Notes: generated by a model from the letters alone, not told the origin. DNA of 64,000 nt from Leptospira harrisiae (GCF_002811945.1 NZ_NPDX01000003.1:248001-312000); one strand, 5' to 3'. Shown: positions 8,872-18,386, numbered from the stretch's first letter. Translations and numbers: made by a program.

Positions 8872-9531
8872 TTACTTAGGTTTGCAGACAACAGGTAAAT
8901 AGTTTTTTAAATAAGAGATCGTAGCTTTTTTGGCTTCTTCAACCATCCAGGGAGTGAAGTCCCCATAGGTTCGGTAAGAAAGTTTTAAAAGGGAATCGGC
9001 AATAGAAAATGCAACTGCAAAAATAGGATCCGTGTTTTCAAAAGTTGGCAATTCAAACCGGTCCATAAGTCCAAGTTTGGCAAGGTTTGCCAGTTTTGCA
9101 TCTAACTCCTGGCCAACTTGGCGCATCTCTGGATGGCTCATACGATATCCATAAATCAAACGAGGGAAGGCTCTTTCTTTATTTGTGACTTCCACAGCGA
9201 CATCAATAGAACGTTCAATGTATTGTTCCCAAGAAACAAAAGTTTCTCTTTTTAATAATAAAGATTTTTCTATGAGGCTTTCTGAATGAAGGAGTCGAAT
9301 TCCGTGGAAGATTGCTTCCACATTGGGAAAAAAATGGTAGGCAGAAGGTCTCGGGATTTTTGCCTCTTTGCAAATGTCTGCAAAACTAATCTCTTCCGGA
9401 GATTTTTCACGTAGAAATTCCAAAGCAATTGTTAACAGTTGTGTACGCCTATTTCGTCCTTGTTTGCTTGTGAATTTAAAGGGCCGGGAAGCAAGGTCAG
9501 GGGATAAGGATGCGTCTACCAATTTATCCAT
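8872..9531 (-). CDS. TetR-family regulator, next to the ceramidase gene
   Basis: A 219-residue protein with a TetR helix-turn-helix, EISFADICKEAKIPRPSAYHFFPNVEAIFHGI (about residues 46-78), and a divergent all-alpha C-terminal domain. The gene lies downstream of, and on the same strand as, the ceramidase gene, separated by 93 nt containing a terminator-like hairpin, so it probably has its own promoter. I infer that it may control the ceramidase/endoglycoceramidase pair, because related palindromes sit in their shared upstream region. No such palindrome is seen in front of the regulator itself. Confidence 0.82.
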   Translation of the reverse strand: MDKLVDASLSPDLASRPFKFTSKQGRNRRTQLLTIALEFLREKSPEEISFADICKEAKIPRPSAYHFFPNVEAIFHGIRLLHSESLIEKSLLLKRETFVSWEQYIERSIDVAVEVTNKERAFPRLIYGYRMSHPEMRQVGQELDAKLANLAKLGLMDRFELPTFENTDPIFAVAFSIADSLLKLSYRTYGDFTPWMVEEAKKATISYLKNYLPVVCKPK

Positions 9532-9583
9532 AGTACGAGCCTTCTAGAAAATCATCCCCAGTCAATCCCGATGTAAAGAAAAT

Positions 9584-9607
9584 ACCTGACCTTTTTAGGG
9601 GCCAGGT
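9584..9607 (-). terminator. Probable intrinsic terminator of the ceramidase gene
   Basis: Read on the minus strand, ACCTG pairs with CAGGT, plus two inner GC pairs after one mismatch, followed by ATTTTCTTT. It lies 17 nt after the ceramidase stop. Confidence 0.5.
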
Positions 9608-9624
9608 GAGTGATTGTTCAGATA

Positions 9625-11778
9625 TTACTGCACGGTGAAATTATTTGTGACCCCTTGGTAGGCAGAAATGGCACCGGTCCAACCTGACTTCCAATGGCCA
9701 CGATGTCTGATACGATAAGTTCCTGCAGGAAAGGAAGTTGAGTTCCAAGAAACATTGATTTTGGAATAGGCAACCCCATCCCTTTGCCATCTGTAAGTTG
9801 TGGATGGATCGTAATCCCTTGCCACCACAGTCCAAGTGGACCCATTTTGTTTTTCCACATCCACAAAGCTGCTTCCGATGAGCATATTATTTTTAGGATG
9901 AGCTCCCCAGAATACAGCATTCACTGTGGCTCCACTGCTGTAAGATGCCGCAGGTTGGGTGAATACGGTTCCGAAACTTTTAAAAAGTGGAACATCATCA
10001 AAAACAACACCAGTTTGGAAAGTGGCTTGGTAATTTGTTAAGTCTGCTGGAGTTGGGCCCGCAGGAGAAACACTACCATTTCGCATAGCACTTGCAAGTT
10101 TACCAAATTCTTGTTCGTAGCCGAGTAAAGTGTTCGGACCAAATTGAGTAGATGCTCCTTCATATTGTTGCGAAGAATATTCTTCCCTAGTGGTAAGATA
10201 AGAAGTGTATGAATTGGAAAGTCCGGCAATCACAGTGTATTCGTTTTCCATTACATTCTTCACAAGGGAACGTAGTCTTCGACCTGCCATTGTGGATACT
10301 TCAGCAGGAATGGCAAGGATCGCTAAGTTTCCAATTTTAATGATTTGCATAGGAATCACAGGGGGAGTCCAAGGATTCCCATCGAAACTTGCAACACCTG
10401 TAGGGATGAGGACTGGTTTTTCTGCATGACATAGTTTGTATGCTTCGCTCACAGAGGTTGGCCAAAGAACACCAAGAAATCCGCCGAGGAAACTTGCTTT
10501 AAACGCATCTGCAGTGTTTGTATTCCAATCTAAAGAATCTACAGTGGTTCCCTCATCAAAAAAATCCACGGAGACTGCGTTGTCTTCTACACTACCGGCA
10601 GAAAAAGAGGCTCCCATTCCAGCAGGACAAGTTGTGGTTCCTAAACTACTTATATAAAGATTAGAGAAGTTAACATAAGTATGACGGAAGTCAACAGAAC
10701 CTGTCAATTGTGTATTGGCAGATGAATACAATGATTGTGCTTTCCCTAATTGTTTATCTGCAATTATCTTTTGCCGTGCATAGTCATTCACTCCATCGGC
10801 TGGACCCCAAAGATTCGGAGTTACATCACCGGCATTCGATTGAGCGAAAGCAGCAACAAAAGTTTGGTTTGCTGAATAATTAGTTCCTTTGGACTTTTCA
10901 AATAAATAAGAAGCAAGTCCCTTATTATCCCCACCAATTAACTTATTTGTCGGGCCCACGTTGGTGGGATGAACTGCAAACCAGTTGACCATTCCTAGTT
11001 CTCTTCCGTCGGCTGCAACCAACTTTAATAATGTCATCGTATGGTCTACGTTAGATGCATAGTAGTTCCTTTCGCTAACTGGGTTTTTGTCATATGCGAC
11101 TGGTGAACGGTTTTTACTTGCGTCAGTTAAATTTCCTTGGTTGATATACACATTTCCAGGAACTAAGTTTTGGTGAGCCAATTTGATAGAACGATAGATA
11201 CCATCGACAATTACATCATAGTTTTCTTTTATAAAACCAGCAGTGGTTGCATTGTATAAAAAATAATGTGAATACCCACCAGGACCACTATGGGTGTGGG
11301 TAGCAGACAATAAAACGTTTGCTTCGTTGTAATAAGGAGAAAGTTCAGAATCCAAAGCAATTTTTTTACTCACCGCTTGTTTGATGGATTGGAAAATCAT
11401 TCCTAAATCTGCACTGACAAAAACGACTCGTTTTGAGGCATCTCCAATGATATAGGCCCTTGACCAAAGGCGCATATAAATTCCTTCTGTTTTTTGCGCT
11501 GTTTCCGCAAATCCCATCATGCCCACTTCTGCTGCAGGTCCTGTGATATCGTAAATTCCAGCACCGACTAAATATGGCGACGAACCAAGAGTTGGTGCTA
11601 CTGCACGATTCACTCCTGATGAACTCACCAAATCTGACTGGGAACTATCTGTGGTACCGCTACTCACGAGTCCAAGGATAGGCGATGGGGATGGTTTCTG
11701 GTCTGAACAATGCAATACCAGAAAACTACAAACAATGGTAAAACCCAAGCGCACTCGGGATTCTCTTTTGGAATTCAT
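9625..11778 (-). CDS. Neutral ceramidase-like lipoprotein
   Basis: A 717-residue protein of the neutral/alkaline non-lysosomal ceramidase family, which hydrolyses the N-acyl bond of ceramide. The N-terminus is a lipoprotein signal (FTIVCSFLVLHC, Cys24). Core blocks are LVGAGIYDITGPAAEVGMMG, the zinc-ligand region SATHTHSGPGGY, WFAVHPTNVG and LIGGDNKGLASYLFEKSKG. The conserved GDVSPN hexapeptide that carries the key serine in characterised enzymes reads GDVTPN here, with Thr at about residue 320. The C-terminal ~150 residues fit the family's Ig-like domain. GGAG 7 nt before the ATG supports the start. It is divergent from the endoglycoceramidase-like gene. The lipoprotein signal implies action at the cell surface. 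Confidence 0.9.
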   Translation of the reverse strand: MNSKRESRVRLGFTIVCSFLVLHCSDQKPSPSPILGLVSSGTTDSSQSDLVSSSGVNRAVAPTLGSSPYLVGAGIYDITGPAAEVGMMGFAETAQKTEGIYMRLWSRAYIIGDASKRVVFVSADLGMIFQSIKQAVSKKIALDSELSPYYNEANVLLSATHTHSGPGGYSHYFLYNATTAGFIKENYDVIVDGIYRSIKLAHQNLVPGNVYINQGNLTDASKNRSPVAYDKNPVSERNYYASNVDHTMTLLKLVAADGRELGMVNWFAVHPTNVGPTNKLIGGDNKGLASYLFEKSKGTNYSANQTFVAAFAQSNAGDVTPNLWGPADGVNDYARQKIIADKQLGKAQSLYSSANTQLTGSVDFRHTYVNFSNLYISSLGTTTCPAGMGASFSAGSVEDNAVSVDFFDEGTTVDSLDWNTNTADAFKASFLGGFLGVLWPTSVSEAYKLCHAEKPVLIPTGVASFDGNPWTPPVIPMQIIKIGNLAILAIPAEVSTMAGRRLRSLVKNVMENEYTVIAGLSNSYTSYLTTREEYSSQQYEGASTQFGPNTLLGYEQEFGKLASAMRNGSVSPAGPTPADLTNYQATFQTGVVFDDVPLFKSFGTVFTQPAASYSSGATVNAVFWGAHPKNNMLIGSSFVDVEKQNGSTWTVVARDYDPSTTYRWQRDGVAYSKINVSWNSTSFPAGTYRIRHRGHWKSGWTGAISAYQGVTNNFTVQ

Positions 11779-11908
11779 ATACTTTCTCCGAATCTAAATT
11801 TCTAAATAAAACAGTTTTTCGCTTAGATTTTGTCTTCCCGCCAAGGCCAGCCCAAAACCAAATTCGGTTTATAAGTCTAAACAGTGTTAAAAATAAGGCA
11901 AGAAATTT

Positions 11909-11926
11909 AATCGACATATGTCGATT
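11909..11926. promoter_or_regulatory. Perfect 18-bp palindrome between ceramidase and endoglycoceramidase genes
   Basis: AATCGACATATGTCGATT is a perfect palindrome 131 nt upstream of the ceramidase start. A related imperfect copy lies at 12121-12138. It is a strong candidate operator. The surrounding stretch 11779-12198 (420 nt) contains no gene that I can support. Confidence 0.6.
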
Positions 11927-12120
11927 TTTATAGAGCACTGTTCAGGATTACGCTACAAAGCAAAGGGAATCTCCGAAGGAACTGTACAATTCGAAAGGAA
12001 AACGGGTGTTATTTTTCCAAAATGGAAAAAGGTAAGTCACTTACTTTTTTCAGTGAATTGATTTCTCTCGTCCCTCTCGATCTAAATTCCATAAAAATGG
12101 AAATTTGATGGCATTTTTTT

Positions 12121-12138
12121 AGTCGACAGATGTCGGCC
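12121..12138. promoter_or_regulatory. Second copy of the ceramidase-region operator
   Basis: TCGACAGATGTCGG (12123-12136) matches 12 of the 14 core bases of the perfect palindrome at 11909-11926 and lies ~61 nt upstream of the endoglycoceramidase-like gene. One related site in front of each divergent gene suggests common control. Confidence 0.55.
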
Positions 12139-12198
12139 AGTGTGACGCAAGTGGCCTGAAGTCCCGGTCCGAATTCTGGTTCCGGTTCTTGAGGAACG

Positions 12199-14313
12199 AT
12201 GAAACCAAATTGGAAACCGCAACAAAACTTGAAGTCTATCTTCACTTCTCTTTGTTTACTCAACGCTCTGTCTTGTGCGCCGGCAAAAAATACAGAGCCG
12301 GCATTTCTCTCCTTACTTTTGTCCGGTGGGAGTGGACAAACAGAATCCAGCGGAATTGTTTCCTTGGGACTTTCTAAGACTGTCCAAACGGTGAATTCCC
12401 CACATAGTTTCGATTACAACCTGACATCCCAAGAAAGAGAAATTTCGATTTCAGAAAAAACAAACAACCAATTCACAGACCAAATTTTTGTGGATGGTCT
12501 TGGACGAGAGGTATCTTTCCGAGGATTTAATATTTCAGGAAATATGAAACTCGCACAACACGGATTCAAACCATTTGCCAATGATGCCGATGCCGAATCT
12601 GCATTTACTCGGCTTGGAAAAACCACGGGTTCAAATATCATTCGTTATACGATTGCATGGGAAGGAATTCATCCTGCGGTAGATACTATCGATTACAATT
12701 ACTTAGATGCTGTCATAAACCAAATCAAGAAAGCTACCGCCAAACGAATGTACATTCTACTGGATTACCACCAAGATTTGTTTTCACGCCATCTCTTTAA
12801 TAAAAACTCATGGCATACGGGAAACGGTGCACCGGCCTGGATCACAAAAGGAGGAAGTTATCCAAACGAATACTGTGGAATCATTTGTGCGAGTTGGAGC
12901 CAAAACAATTTAACAAACGAAGCAGTACGCCGCGGCTTCCGTAATTTTTGGAACAATGCACCACTATCAACCACGCTTGGAACAAGGAATATGCAATCCG
13001 AGTTCCTTTGGCAAATTGGAAAAACTGCAGCGTATCTCAAAGAGAAACTAAGTGCAGAAGAATTTTCTTACGTACTTGGCCTTGATCCATTTAATGAACC
13101 AGTGGATGGGGGCATGGAAGGTTTAACCCCAGCACAGTGGGACAATCAAAAACTATGGCCAATGTACAAAAAAATCCGAACTATCTTAAATCAAAATGGA
13201 TGGGAAAACAAATGGGTATTTGCTGAACCTCTGGTTTTCTGGAATACAAACGTAGGTTCGGCGATTGCACCTGCAACAGGAGGCGGACATTTACTTTCAC
13301 CACCTGGCCCTGGTTTTGTTTTTAATTCACACTTTTATGATGCTGGTCGTATGGGAACCGATCTCACTGGTATCGATAACGCCACGTATTTCAAGTATTT
13401 AGATGAAATTAGAAAGGAATCTAGATTTTTAAAAATTCCTGTTTTCCTAAGTGAGTTTGGAATGTGGTTGAGAGGTACAGGGGCAAAAGACACTCCGCGG
13501 ATGATCAGTGCAGTTTACCAAGCAATGGAAATTTCCGATGGGAATCAAACTTCAAAATCTAGATTTGTCGATTTTTACAATCCCATAGTATCAGGAACAC
13601 AGTGGCATTGGGATTATTATTACAATAACCATGCAGAATATATGAATGGAAATCCAAACAAACTCATTACCACAAAAGATGCATGGAATGAAGAAGACTT
13701 TTCTGTAGTGGGTAATTATGGAACCAGTTTCAATGTAAACAATTATACAATTGAACGTGGGTATTTACGTAAGTCCCAAGGCCGAATCATCAGTAGCCAT
13801 TACAATACGGTAGGATTTGATACTTGGAATAATTTATTTTCTTGGGCCGCGATCAAACCGGGTGAAACAGAACCAAAATACTTTGTTGGAAAAAGGTTCC
13901 AGTTAATCATTTGGAAAGGAAGGTTTTCGGGTGCGCCTACTGAAATTTATCTGCCAACTCATTTTGATTTGACAAAGACTGTTTTGATTTCTGAAAAAAG
14001 AATTTATCAACAAGGAATTCCAACCACTCCTAACCAAGAATTTAATGAGGTCGTGGCCATTCCCGATCGAAATCGAGAAGTCGGTTCAGGAAATATTTTG
14101 CATATTTGGGATGATTTGGACTTGGATGAAAATCCAAATTCTTCCTACCATTATGTTTTGGTTGTGGATGGTGCTAGTGGTTTATATACAGCACAAACAC
14201 TCCAAGAGATCCAATCTAAACTCAACACTCGGATTCTTTTAGAACAAAAAAGTCCGATTTATTTAACAGGTAAAATGACATACGGCGGATACCCCGCCGA
14301 ATCATCAAATTAG
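12199..14313 (+). CDS. Endoglycoceramidase-like glycoside hydrolase family 5 lipoprotein
   Basis: A 704-residue lipoprotein (LNALSC, Cys26). After a spacer, the GH5 barrel begins around residue 95 (FVDGLGREVSFRGFNISG). YILLDYHQDLFSRH fits the endoglycoceramidase subgroup. The acid/base Glu lies in DPFNEPVDGG (about residue 300) and the nucleophile Glu in VFLSEFGMW (about residue 419). The C-terminal ~200 residues form a beta-rich domain as in known enzymes of this group. Such enzymes cleave between the glycan and ceramide of glycosphingolipids. Paired with the divergent ceramidase it would give a two-step surface pathway from glycolipid to sphingoid base. GAGG 4 nt before the ATG is a modest ribosome site. 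Confidence 0.85.
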   Translation: MKPNWKPQQNLKSIFTSLCLLNALSCAPAKNTEPAFLSLLLSGGSGQTESSGIVSLGLSKTVQTVNSPHSFDYNLTSQEREISISEKTNNQFTDQIFVDGLGREVSFRGFNISGNMKLAQHGFKPFANDADAESAFTRLGKTTGSNIIRYTIAWEGIHPAVDTIDYNYLDAVINQIKKATAKRMYILLDYHQDLFSRHLFNKNSWHTGNGAPAWITKGGSYPNEYCGIICASWSQNNLTNEAVRRGFRNFWNNAPLSTTLGTRNMQSEFLWQIGKTAAYLKEKLSAEEFSYVLGLDPFNEPVDGGMEGLTPAQWDNQKLWPMYKKIRTILNQNGWENKWVFAEPLVFWNTNVGSAIAPATGGGHLLSPPGPGFVFNSHFYDAGRMGTDLTGIDNATYFKYLDEIRKESRFLKIPVFLSEFGMWLRGTGAKDTPRMISAVYQAMEISDGNQTSKSRFVDFYNPIVSGTQWHWDYYYNNHAEYMNGNPNKLITTKDAWNEEDFSVVGNYGTSFNVNNYTIERGYLRKSQGRIISSHYNTVGFDTWNNLFSWAAIKPGETEPKYFVGKRFQLIIWKGRFSGAPTEIYLPTHFDLTKTVLISEKRIYQQGIPTTPNQEFNEVVAIPDRNREVGSGNILHIWDDLDLDENPNSSYHYVLVVDGASGLYTAQTLQEIQSKLNTRILLEQKSPIYLTGKMTYGGYPAESSN

Positions 14314-14315
14314 AG

Positions 14316-15152
14316 TTAGCTGACTCTCTCCCGAATTTTCCAAATTCCAGATTTGGCTGTTTCTTTGGCATAGGTTCGAAAGTCTTTTGGCTTTCGACCA
14401 AGTGCCAACTCCAAATCGTTAACCACTGATTCATTCCGTCCATCAAGTACTGTCCGAAACAAATACGAAGTAAGCCAAAGCACCTCTTCTGGGAGGCCAA
14501 AGTTTTTCAAAGTAGCCAAATAATCATCTAACGGAAGTTCTTCGAATGAAATTGTTTGGTTTGTGACTTCCGCTATCGTTTGGAAAACTTCTTTAAAACT
14601 GACAAGTTCGGGACCTGTTAGTTCATACAGTTTGTTTTTATGATTGTCAGTGGTAAGTGAGGCAAATGCTAACTCACAAAGGTCATCCAAATCCACAAAC
14701 GGTTCTCTGGCCTCTACTTTTGGGAATAAAACTCTACCTTCAGTGATCTGTTCTAAAAACATTCCTTCGCTAAAGTTTTGTAGAAACCAACTCGACCGAA
14801 GGATGGTCCATTCCAATCCGGAGTTTTGTACAACTTGTTCGCAGGCCATTGCTTCTGGTTCGCCTCTACCGGATAACAAAAAAATCCGTTTTACTTGATT
14901 TTTTTGACAGACATGGACCAAAGTTTTTATGGCTTCCAGAGAGGAAGGCACCGCTAAGTCAGGTTGGAAGCTAATGTAAACTTGGTTTATTTCTTTTACA
15001 ACTTCTTGCCAACCTTCTGGTTTTTCCCAATCAAAAGTTGGTTTCGCTTTTCTTGAACCCAATCGGACAGGAAAACCTGCTTGGTTCAATTTAGATACAA
15101 TTCTTGATCCAGTTTTTCCATTGGATCCAATGATAAGTGTTTTAGGTTTCAT
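14316..15152 (-). CDS. NmrA-like NAD(P)-binding protein
   Basis: A 278-residue atypical short-chain dehydrogenase. It begins with the nucleotide-binding motif TLIIGSNGKTGSRIVSKL (GxxGxxG) and has an Arg at ~32 (LGSRK) that usually contacts the NADP phosphate. The middle block VKRIFLLSGRG and the later EWTILRSSWFLQNFSEGMF match the NmrA/NAD(P)H quinone oxidoreductase 2 (QorB-like) family. These proteins act as redox sensors or quinone reductases; which applies here is open. It converges on the GH5 gene with only 2 nt between stops. Confidence 0.8.
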   Translation of the reverse strand: MKPKTLIIGSNGKTGSRIVSKLNQAGFPVRLGSRKAKPTFDWEKPEGWQEVVKEINQVYISFQPDLAVPSSLEAIKTLVHVCQKNQVKRIFLLSGRGEPEAMACEQVVQNSGLEWTILRSSWFLQNFSEGMFLEQITEGRVLFPKVEAREPFVDLDDLCELAFASLTTDNHKNKLYELTGPELVSFKEVFQTIAEVTNQTISFEELPLDDYLATLKNFGLPEEVLWLTSYLFRTVLDGRNESVVNDLELALGRKPKDFRTYAKETAKSGIWKIRERVS

Positions 15153-15206
15153 GAATTTAAGAATACAAGAAACTTAAAGATTAAAATTGAACAAACCCGA
15201 CAGAGT

Positions 15207-15980
15207 TTAAATTTTTTCCCGAAATCGAAATGGTTTTTCTTTGGTGAAAGACTTGAATTGACGAATGAAATGTGACTGGTCAGAATACCCACTCATATAG
15301 GCAACATCGGTTAACTTAGATTTATTTTCACCATCTAACTCACGTAAGCTAGATTGAAATCGTATGATGGTAGAAAATTGTTTAGGAGTGAGACCTACAT
15401 AATTTTGGAATCGTCTTTGTAACGTGCGTTCTGACAACCCATGTTTTTTAGATAACTTTCCAATTTCACAATTTCCTTTTTCTTCCAAAATTTCTTCAAT
15501 ACAAACCTGTAAAATGGGGTCTGGTTGAAATGCCTTTCCCTTTTCCAAAATAAAATTCACTAAGGCCATGTGTGCAAGAGAATAAGAAAATTCTTCAATC
15601 GATAATCTAAAGTTAGGTTCTTCAATCCAATCTGCAGAAGGTATGGAAAAACAGGAATTAGTGAGTTCCGTCGCAGGAATTCCCAATGATGTTTCTACAA
15701 CCGCAGGAAAAAGTTGTACCATGACAAAGAAAAAGGGACCATTTATTTCGATTTGTATTGGTTCAATGGTTTGACCATAAACAAAAACTGGATCCATCAC
15801 TTTGGATGCAGATCCAACATAAACTGTAACCGGTTTTTTAGAATGAAAAAATACAATTCCAGGAAATCCATCCGCATAAAAAGGAAGAGTTTGTTTTTCT
15901 TCTTTATCTGATTCAAAAACAAAAACAGATTGGATCAGCAACTTTTCCTTAGGACTTAGTTTGGGGTTTGTTACTTTCAT
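15207..15980 (-). CDS. AraC-family transcriptional regulator
   Basis: A 257-residue protein. Residues ~1-145 form a sensor domain of the DUF6597 type (beta-rich, with FYADGFPGIVFF). Residues ~165-255 carry the two AraC helix-turn-helices: IGKLSKKHGLSERTLQRRFQ, then KLTDVAYMSGYSDQSHFIRQFKSF. The second is the characteristic AraC signature. It lies just upstream of NmrA on the same strand (54-nt gap), so the two may be co-transcribed, and it is divergent from the LLM oxidoreductase. Target and ligand are not evident. Confidence 0.87.
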   Translation of the reverse strand: MKVTNPKLSPKEKLLIQSVFVFESDKEEKQTLPFYADGFPGIVFFHSKKPVTVYVGSASKVMDPVFVYGQTIEPIQIEINGPFFFVMVQLFPAVVETSLGIPATELTNSCFSIPSADWIEEPNFRLSIEEFSYSLAHMALVNFILEKGKAFQPDPILQVCIEEILEEKGNCEIGKLSKKHGLSERTLQRRFQNYVGLTPKQFSTIIRFQSSLRELDGENKSKLTDVAYMSGYSDQSHFIRQFKSFTKEKPFRFREKI

Positions 15981-16150
15981 GCGATACTGATACTAAACTA
16001 CTTTATACAAACACATTCTTAAATTTAATTCAATTCATAAATAAAGAAGGATTATAGTTTCACAATTTACTTAGACTTCTAATCTATATTTTTTGATATT
16101 TTTTTTAGCAATTAAAACTACGAAAAGAAAAAATACATATAACAGATGTA

Positions 16151-16193
16151 ATTATTTTTTTTTACACAAAACATGATTTATTTTTTTTACACA
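16151..16193. repeat. Two tandem copies of a T-run/TACACA unit upstream of the LLM oxidoreductase
   Basis: An A/T run of 8-9 T followed by TACACA occurs twice, with TTTACACA at 16161-16168 and 16186-16193, a 25-nt period. A third TTTACAC follows at once. It lies in the AraC/LLM divergent region and may be an AraC-type direct-repeat site or simple T-tract slippage. Confidence 0.35.
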
Positions 16194-16230
16194 TTTACAC
16201 GTGAGAGAGCAAAAAGCGATTGTGATCTTA

Positions 16231-17211
16231 ATGGCAAAATTCTCGATTCTAGACTTAGTATTTATCAACGAAGGGAACACACCCAAAGATGCTCTCGCCA
16301 ATTCGGTTAAAGTAGCAAAGGCAGCAGAAAATTTGGGTTACCACCGCATTTGGGTAGCAGAACATCATAACTTCCCCGCAATTGCCAGTGCAGCCACTTC
16401 TGTGGTGATTGGTCATTTGGCAGAAAATACAAAAACCATACGAATCGGTGCCGGTGGGATCATGTTACCGAATCATTCCCCACTTGTGATTGCAGAACAA
16501 TTTGGGACATTAGAAAGTTTATATCCAGGACGGATCGACTTAGGTCTTGGTCGTGCTCCAGGAACAGACCAACTCACCTTACGAGCGTTACGCAGAGATT
16601 CCATGAGTGCACAAACCTTTCCAGAAGATGTAAAAGAATTACTGGCTTATTTTGAAGATGATGCCAACCAATTACAAGTTCGTGCCATTCCCGGAATGGG
16701 AACTCATGTGCCTGTTTGGATTTTGGGTTCCAGTTTGTTTGGAGCCCAACTGGCTGCCATCCTTGGACTTCCTTATGCCTTTGCTTCTCATTTTGCTCCA
16801 GGTGCTCTTATGGAAGCCATAAGTATTTATCGAAAACAATTTCGACCTTCTGTATATCTAGACAAACCCTATGTGATGGTAGGAGTGAATGTAATTGCAG
16901 CCGATACAGACAAAGAAGCAAAGTATCTTTTCACAAGTTCACAACAATCATTTACACGTATCCTGAGAAACGCAAGGGGAACCTTTCCTGCTCCCATCGA
17001 TGACATTGACACCTTCTGGTCCCCGCAAGAAAAACAAATGGCATCCCAGATGTTATCTTATTCTGTGGTGGGCGCACCTGACACAATTAAGGCGGGAATA
17101 ACAAAGATACTCGAGGAAACCAAAGCCGATGAACTGATGACTGTCACTTCTGTTTATGATACGGATGCTAAAATCAAATCATTAGAAATCTTGGCAAAAT
17201 TGGGATTTTGA
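16231..17211 (+). CDS. Luciferase-like (LLM class) flavin-dependent oxidoreductase
   Basis: A 326-residue protein starting [15 protein letters not shown]. An in-frame GTG at 16201 would add ten residues ([13 protein letters not shown]) that family members lack, so I prefer the ATG at 16231. Signature blocks are [44 protein letters not shown], and [14 protein letters not shown](T)DQ. This is the MsnO8/YhbW-like subgroup of F420/FMN-dependent monooxygenases. The substrate is unknown. It is divergent from an AraC regulator. Confidence 0.88.
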   Translation: MAKFSILDLVFINEGNTPKDALANSVKVAKAAENLGYHRIWVAEHHNFPAIASAATSVVIGHLAENTKTIRIGAGGIMLPNHSPLVIAEQFGTLESLYPGRIDLGLGRAPGTDQLTLRALRRDSMSAQTFPEDVKELLAYFEDDANQLQVRAIPGMGTHVPVWILGSSLFGAQLAAILGLPYAFASHFAPGALMEAISIYRKQFRPSVYLDKPYVMVGVNVIAADTDKEAKYLFTSSQQSFTRILRNARGTFPAPIDDIDTFWSPQEKQMASQMLSYSVVGAPDTIKAGITKILEETKADELMTVTSVYDTDAKIKSLEILAKLGF

Positions 17212-17341
17212 GGTTTTCCAAATTCTATTTTTCCAAGATTTGTTTTCTTCCTTTGTTCCAATAGTTTTTTCATTGATTTAATGAATCCATGCAACTTTTT
17301 ATAGTTAACTCGGGTCAAATCCTTTCGTATAAGGTTCATCA

Positions 17342-18370
17342 ATGAAATACAACTCCAAAACTCTATGGTTTGTCTCCTTTGCCCTCATCATTTTTTCCAC
17401 TGCCTCCTGTTCTCGTGGATGGTTAAGAGGTAAAATCCAAGAACGATTCCAAAAAAAAATGGAGGAAAAACCAGCACCCATCGCATCTACGGATATAACA
17501 CAAAAGATTGATTCTCCTGGTGATTATACCTTTACCTTTTCATTTGGCGGAATTCCAAGATATTACAAATTACATGTACCAAAGTCATATTCACCTAACA
17601 AAGAAATACCTCTACTCTTTGTTTTACACGGTGGCGGTGGTGACATGGAAATTCAATCAAACGAAGACTATTATCATCAAATTTCCAAATCAGAAGAAAA
17701 TGGACATATTGTCGTTTTTCCCAATGGTTATAGCAAATACAAATCAGGTAAAATAGCCACATGGAATGCAGGAAATTGTTGTGCAGAGGCTCGTGATAAA
17801 AAAATCGATGATGTTGGCTTTATCAAAGAAATTTTAAACCATACCACCAAACAACTGCATATCGACAAATCCAAAGTATATTCGACTGGAATGTCAAATG
17901 GGGCAATGATGACCTATCGTCTTGCCTGTGAAATGACGGACAAACTCTCAGCCATCGCCACTGTTGCAGGAACTGATAATACAATTTCTTGTAATCCATC
18001 CAAACCAATCTCCGTTTTGCATATTCATGCAAAAGACGATGATAAAGTTTTATTCCATGGCGGTGCTGGAAATAGTTTTAAGGATAGGTCACTTGTTACA
18101 GACTTTGTTTCTGTTCCTAAATCCATATCTAAATGGGTCACCTTTAACCAGTGTAACCCAACTCCCAAAAGAGTATTAGAGGAACCAGGTGTAACTTGTG
18201 ATGAATATAACGAATGCAAAGATGGTGTGAAGGTAAAACTTTGTGTCACTGAAAACGGAGGGCATTCTTGGCCTGGTGGCAAAAAACCATCCTTTTTCTT
18301 TGGTTCTGCTTCACCTTCCGAAGCCATCAAAGCAAATGATGTTATGTGGGAATTTTTTAAAGAAAACTAA
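17342..18370 (+). CDS. PHB depolymerase/feruloyl esterase-like lipoprotein (CE1-type alpha/beta hydrolase)
   Basis: A 342-residue protein with lipobox ...FSTASC (Cys23). It shows the family oxyanion motif LFVLHGGGGD, FPNGYS...ATWNAGNCC, the nucleophile elbow STGMSNGAMM (Ser at about residue 185), an Asp-rich block HIHAKDDDKV, and the catalytic His region NGGHSWPGGKKP. The paired cysteines in GNCC and in CDEYNECKDGVKVKLC are typical of secreted poly(3-hydroxybutyrate) depolymerase-like or feruloyl esterases (LpqC). It probably acts on an ester substrate at the cell surface. AAGG ~8 nt before the ATG supports the start. Confidence 0.85.
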   Translation: MKYNSKTLWFVSFALIIFSTASCSRGWLRGKIQERFQKKMEEKPAPIASTDITQKIDSPGDYTFTFSFGGIPRYYKLHVPKSYSPNKEIPLLFVLHGGGGDMEIQSNEDYYHQISKSEENGHIVVFPNGYSKYKSGKIATWNAGNCCAEARDKKIDDVGFIKEILNHTTKQLHIDKSKVYSTGMSNGAMMTYRLACEMTDKLSAIATVAGTDNTISCNPSKPISVLHIHAKDDDKVLFHGGAGNSFKDRSLVTDFVSVPKSISKWVTFNQCNPTPKRVLEEPGVTCDEYNECKDGVKVKLCVTENGGHSWPGGKKPSFFFGSASPSEAIKANDVMWEFFKEN

Positions 18371-18386
18371 CCATTACAAAATCAAA

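Noticed and set aside
11880..11942. AACAGTG/CACTGTT inverted repeat around the perfect palindrome
   Set aside because: Its centre is 6 bp off the palindrome and it has no second copy; probably chance.
12009..12263. Minus-strand 84-codon frame in the ceramidase/GH5 gap
   Set aside because: No ribosome site, atypical composition, and it overlaps the GH5 start and the operator-like palindrome.
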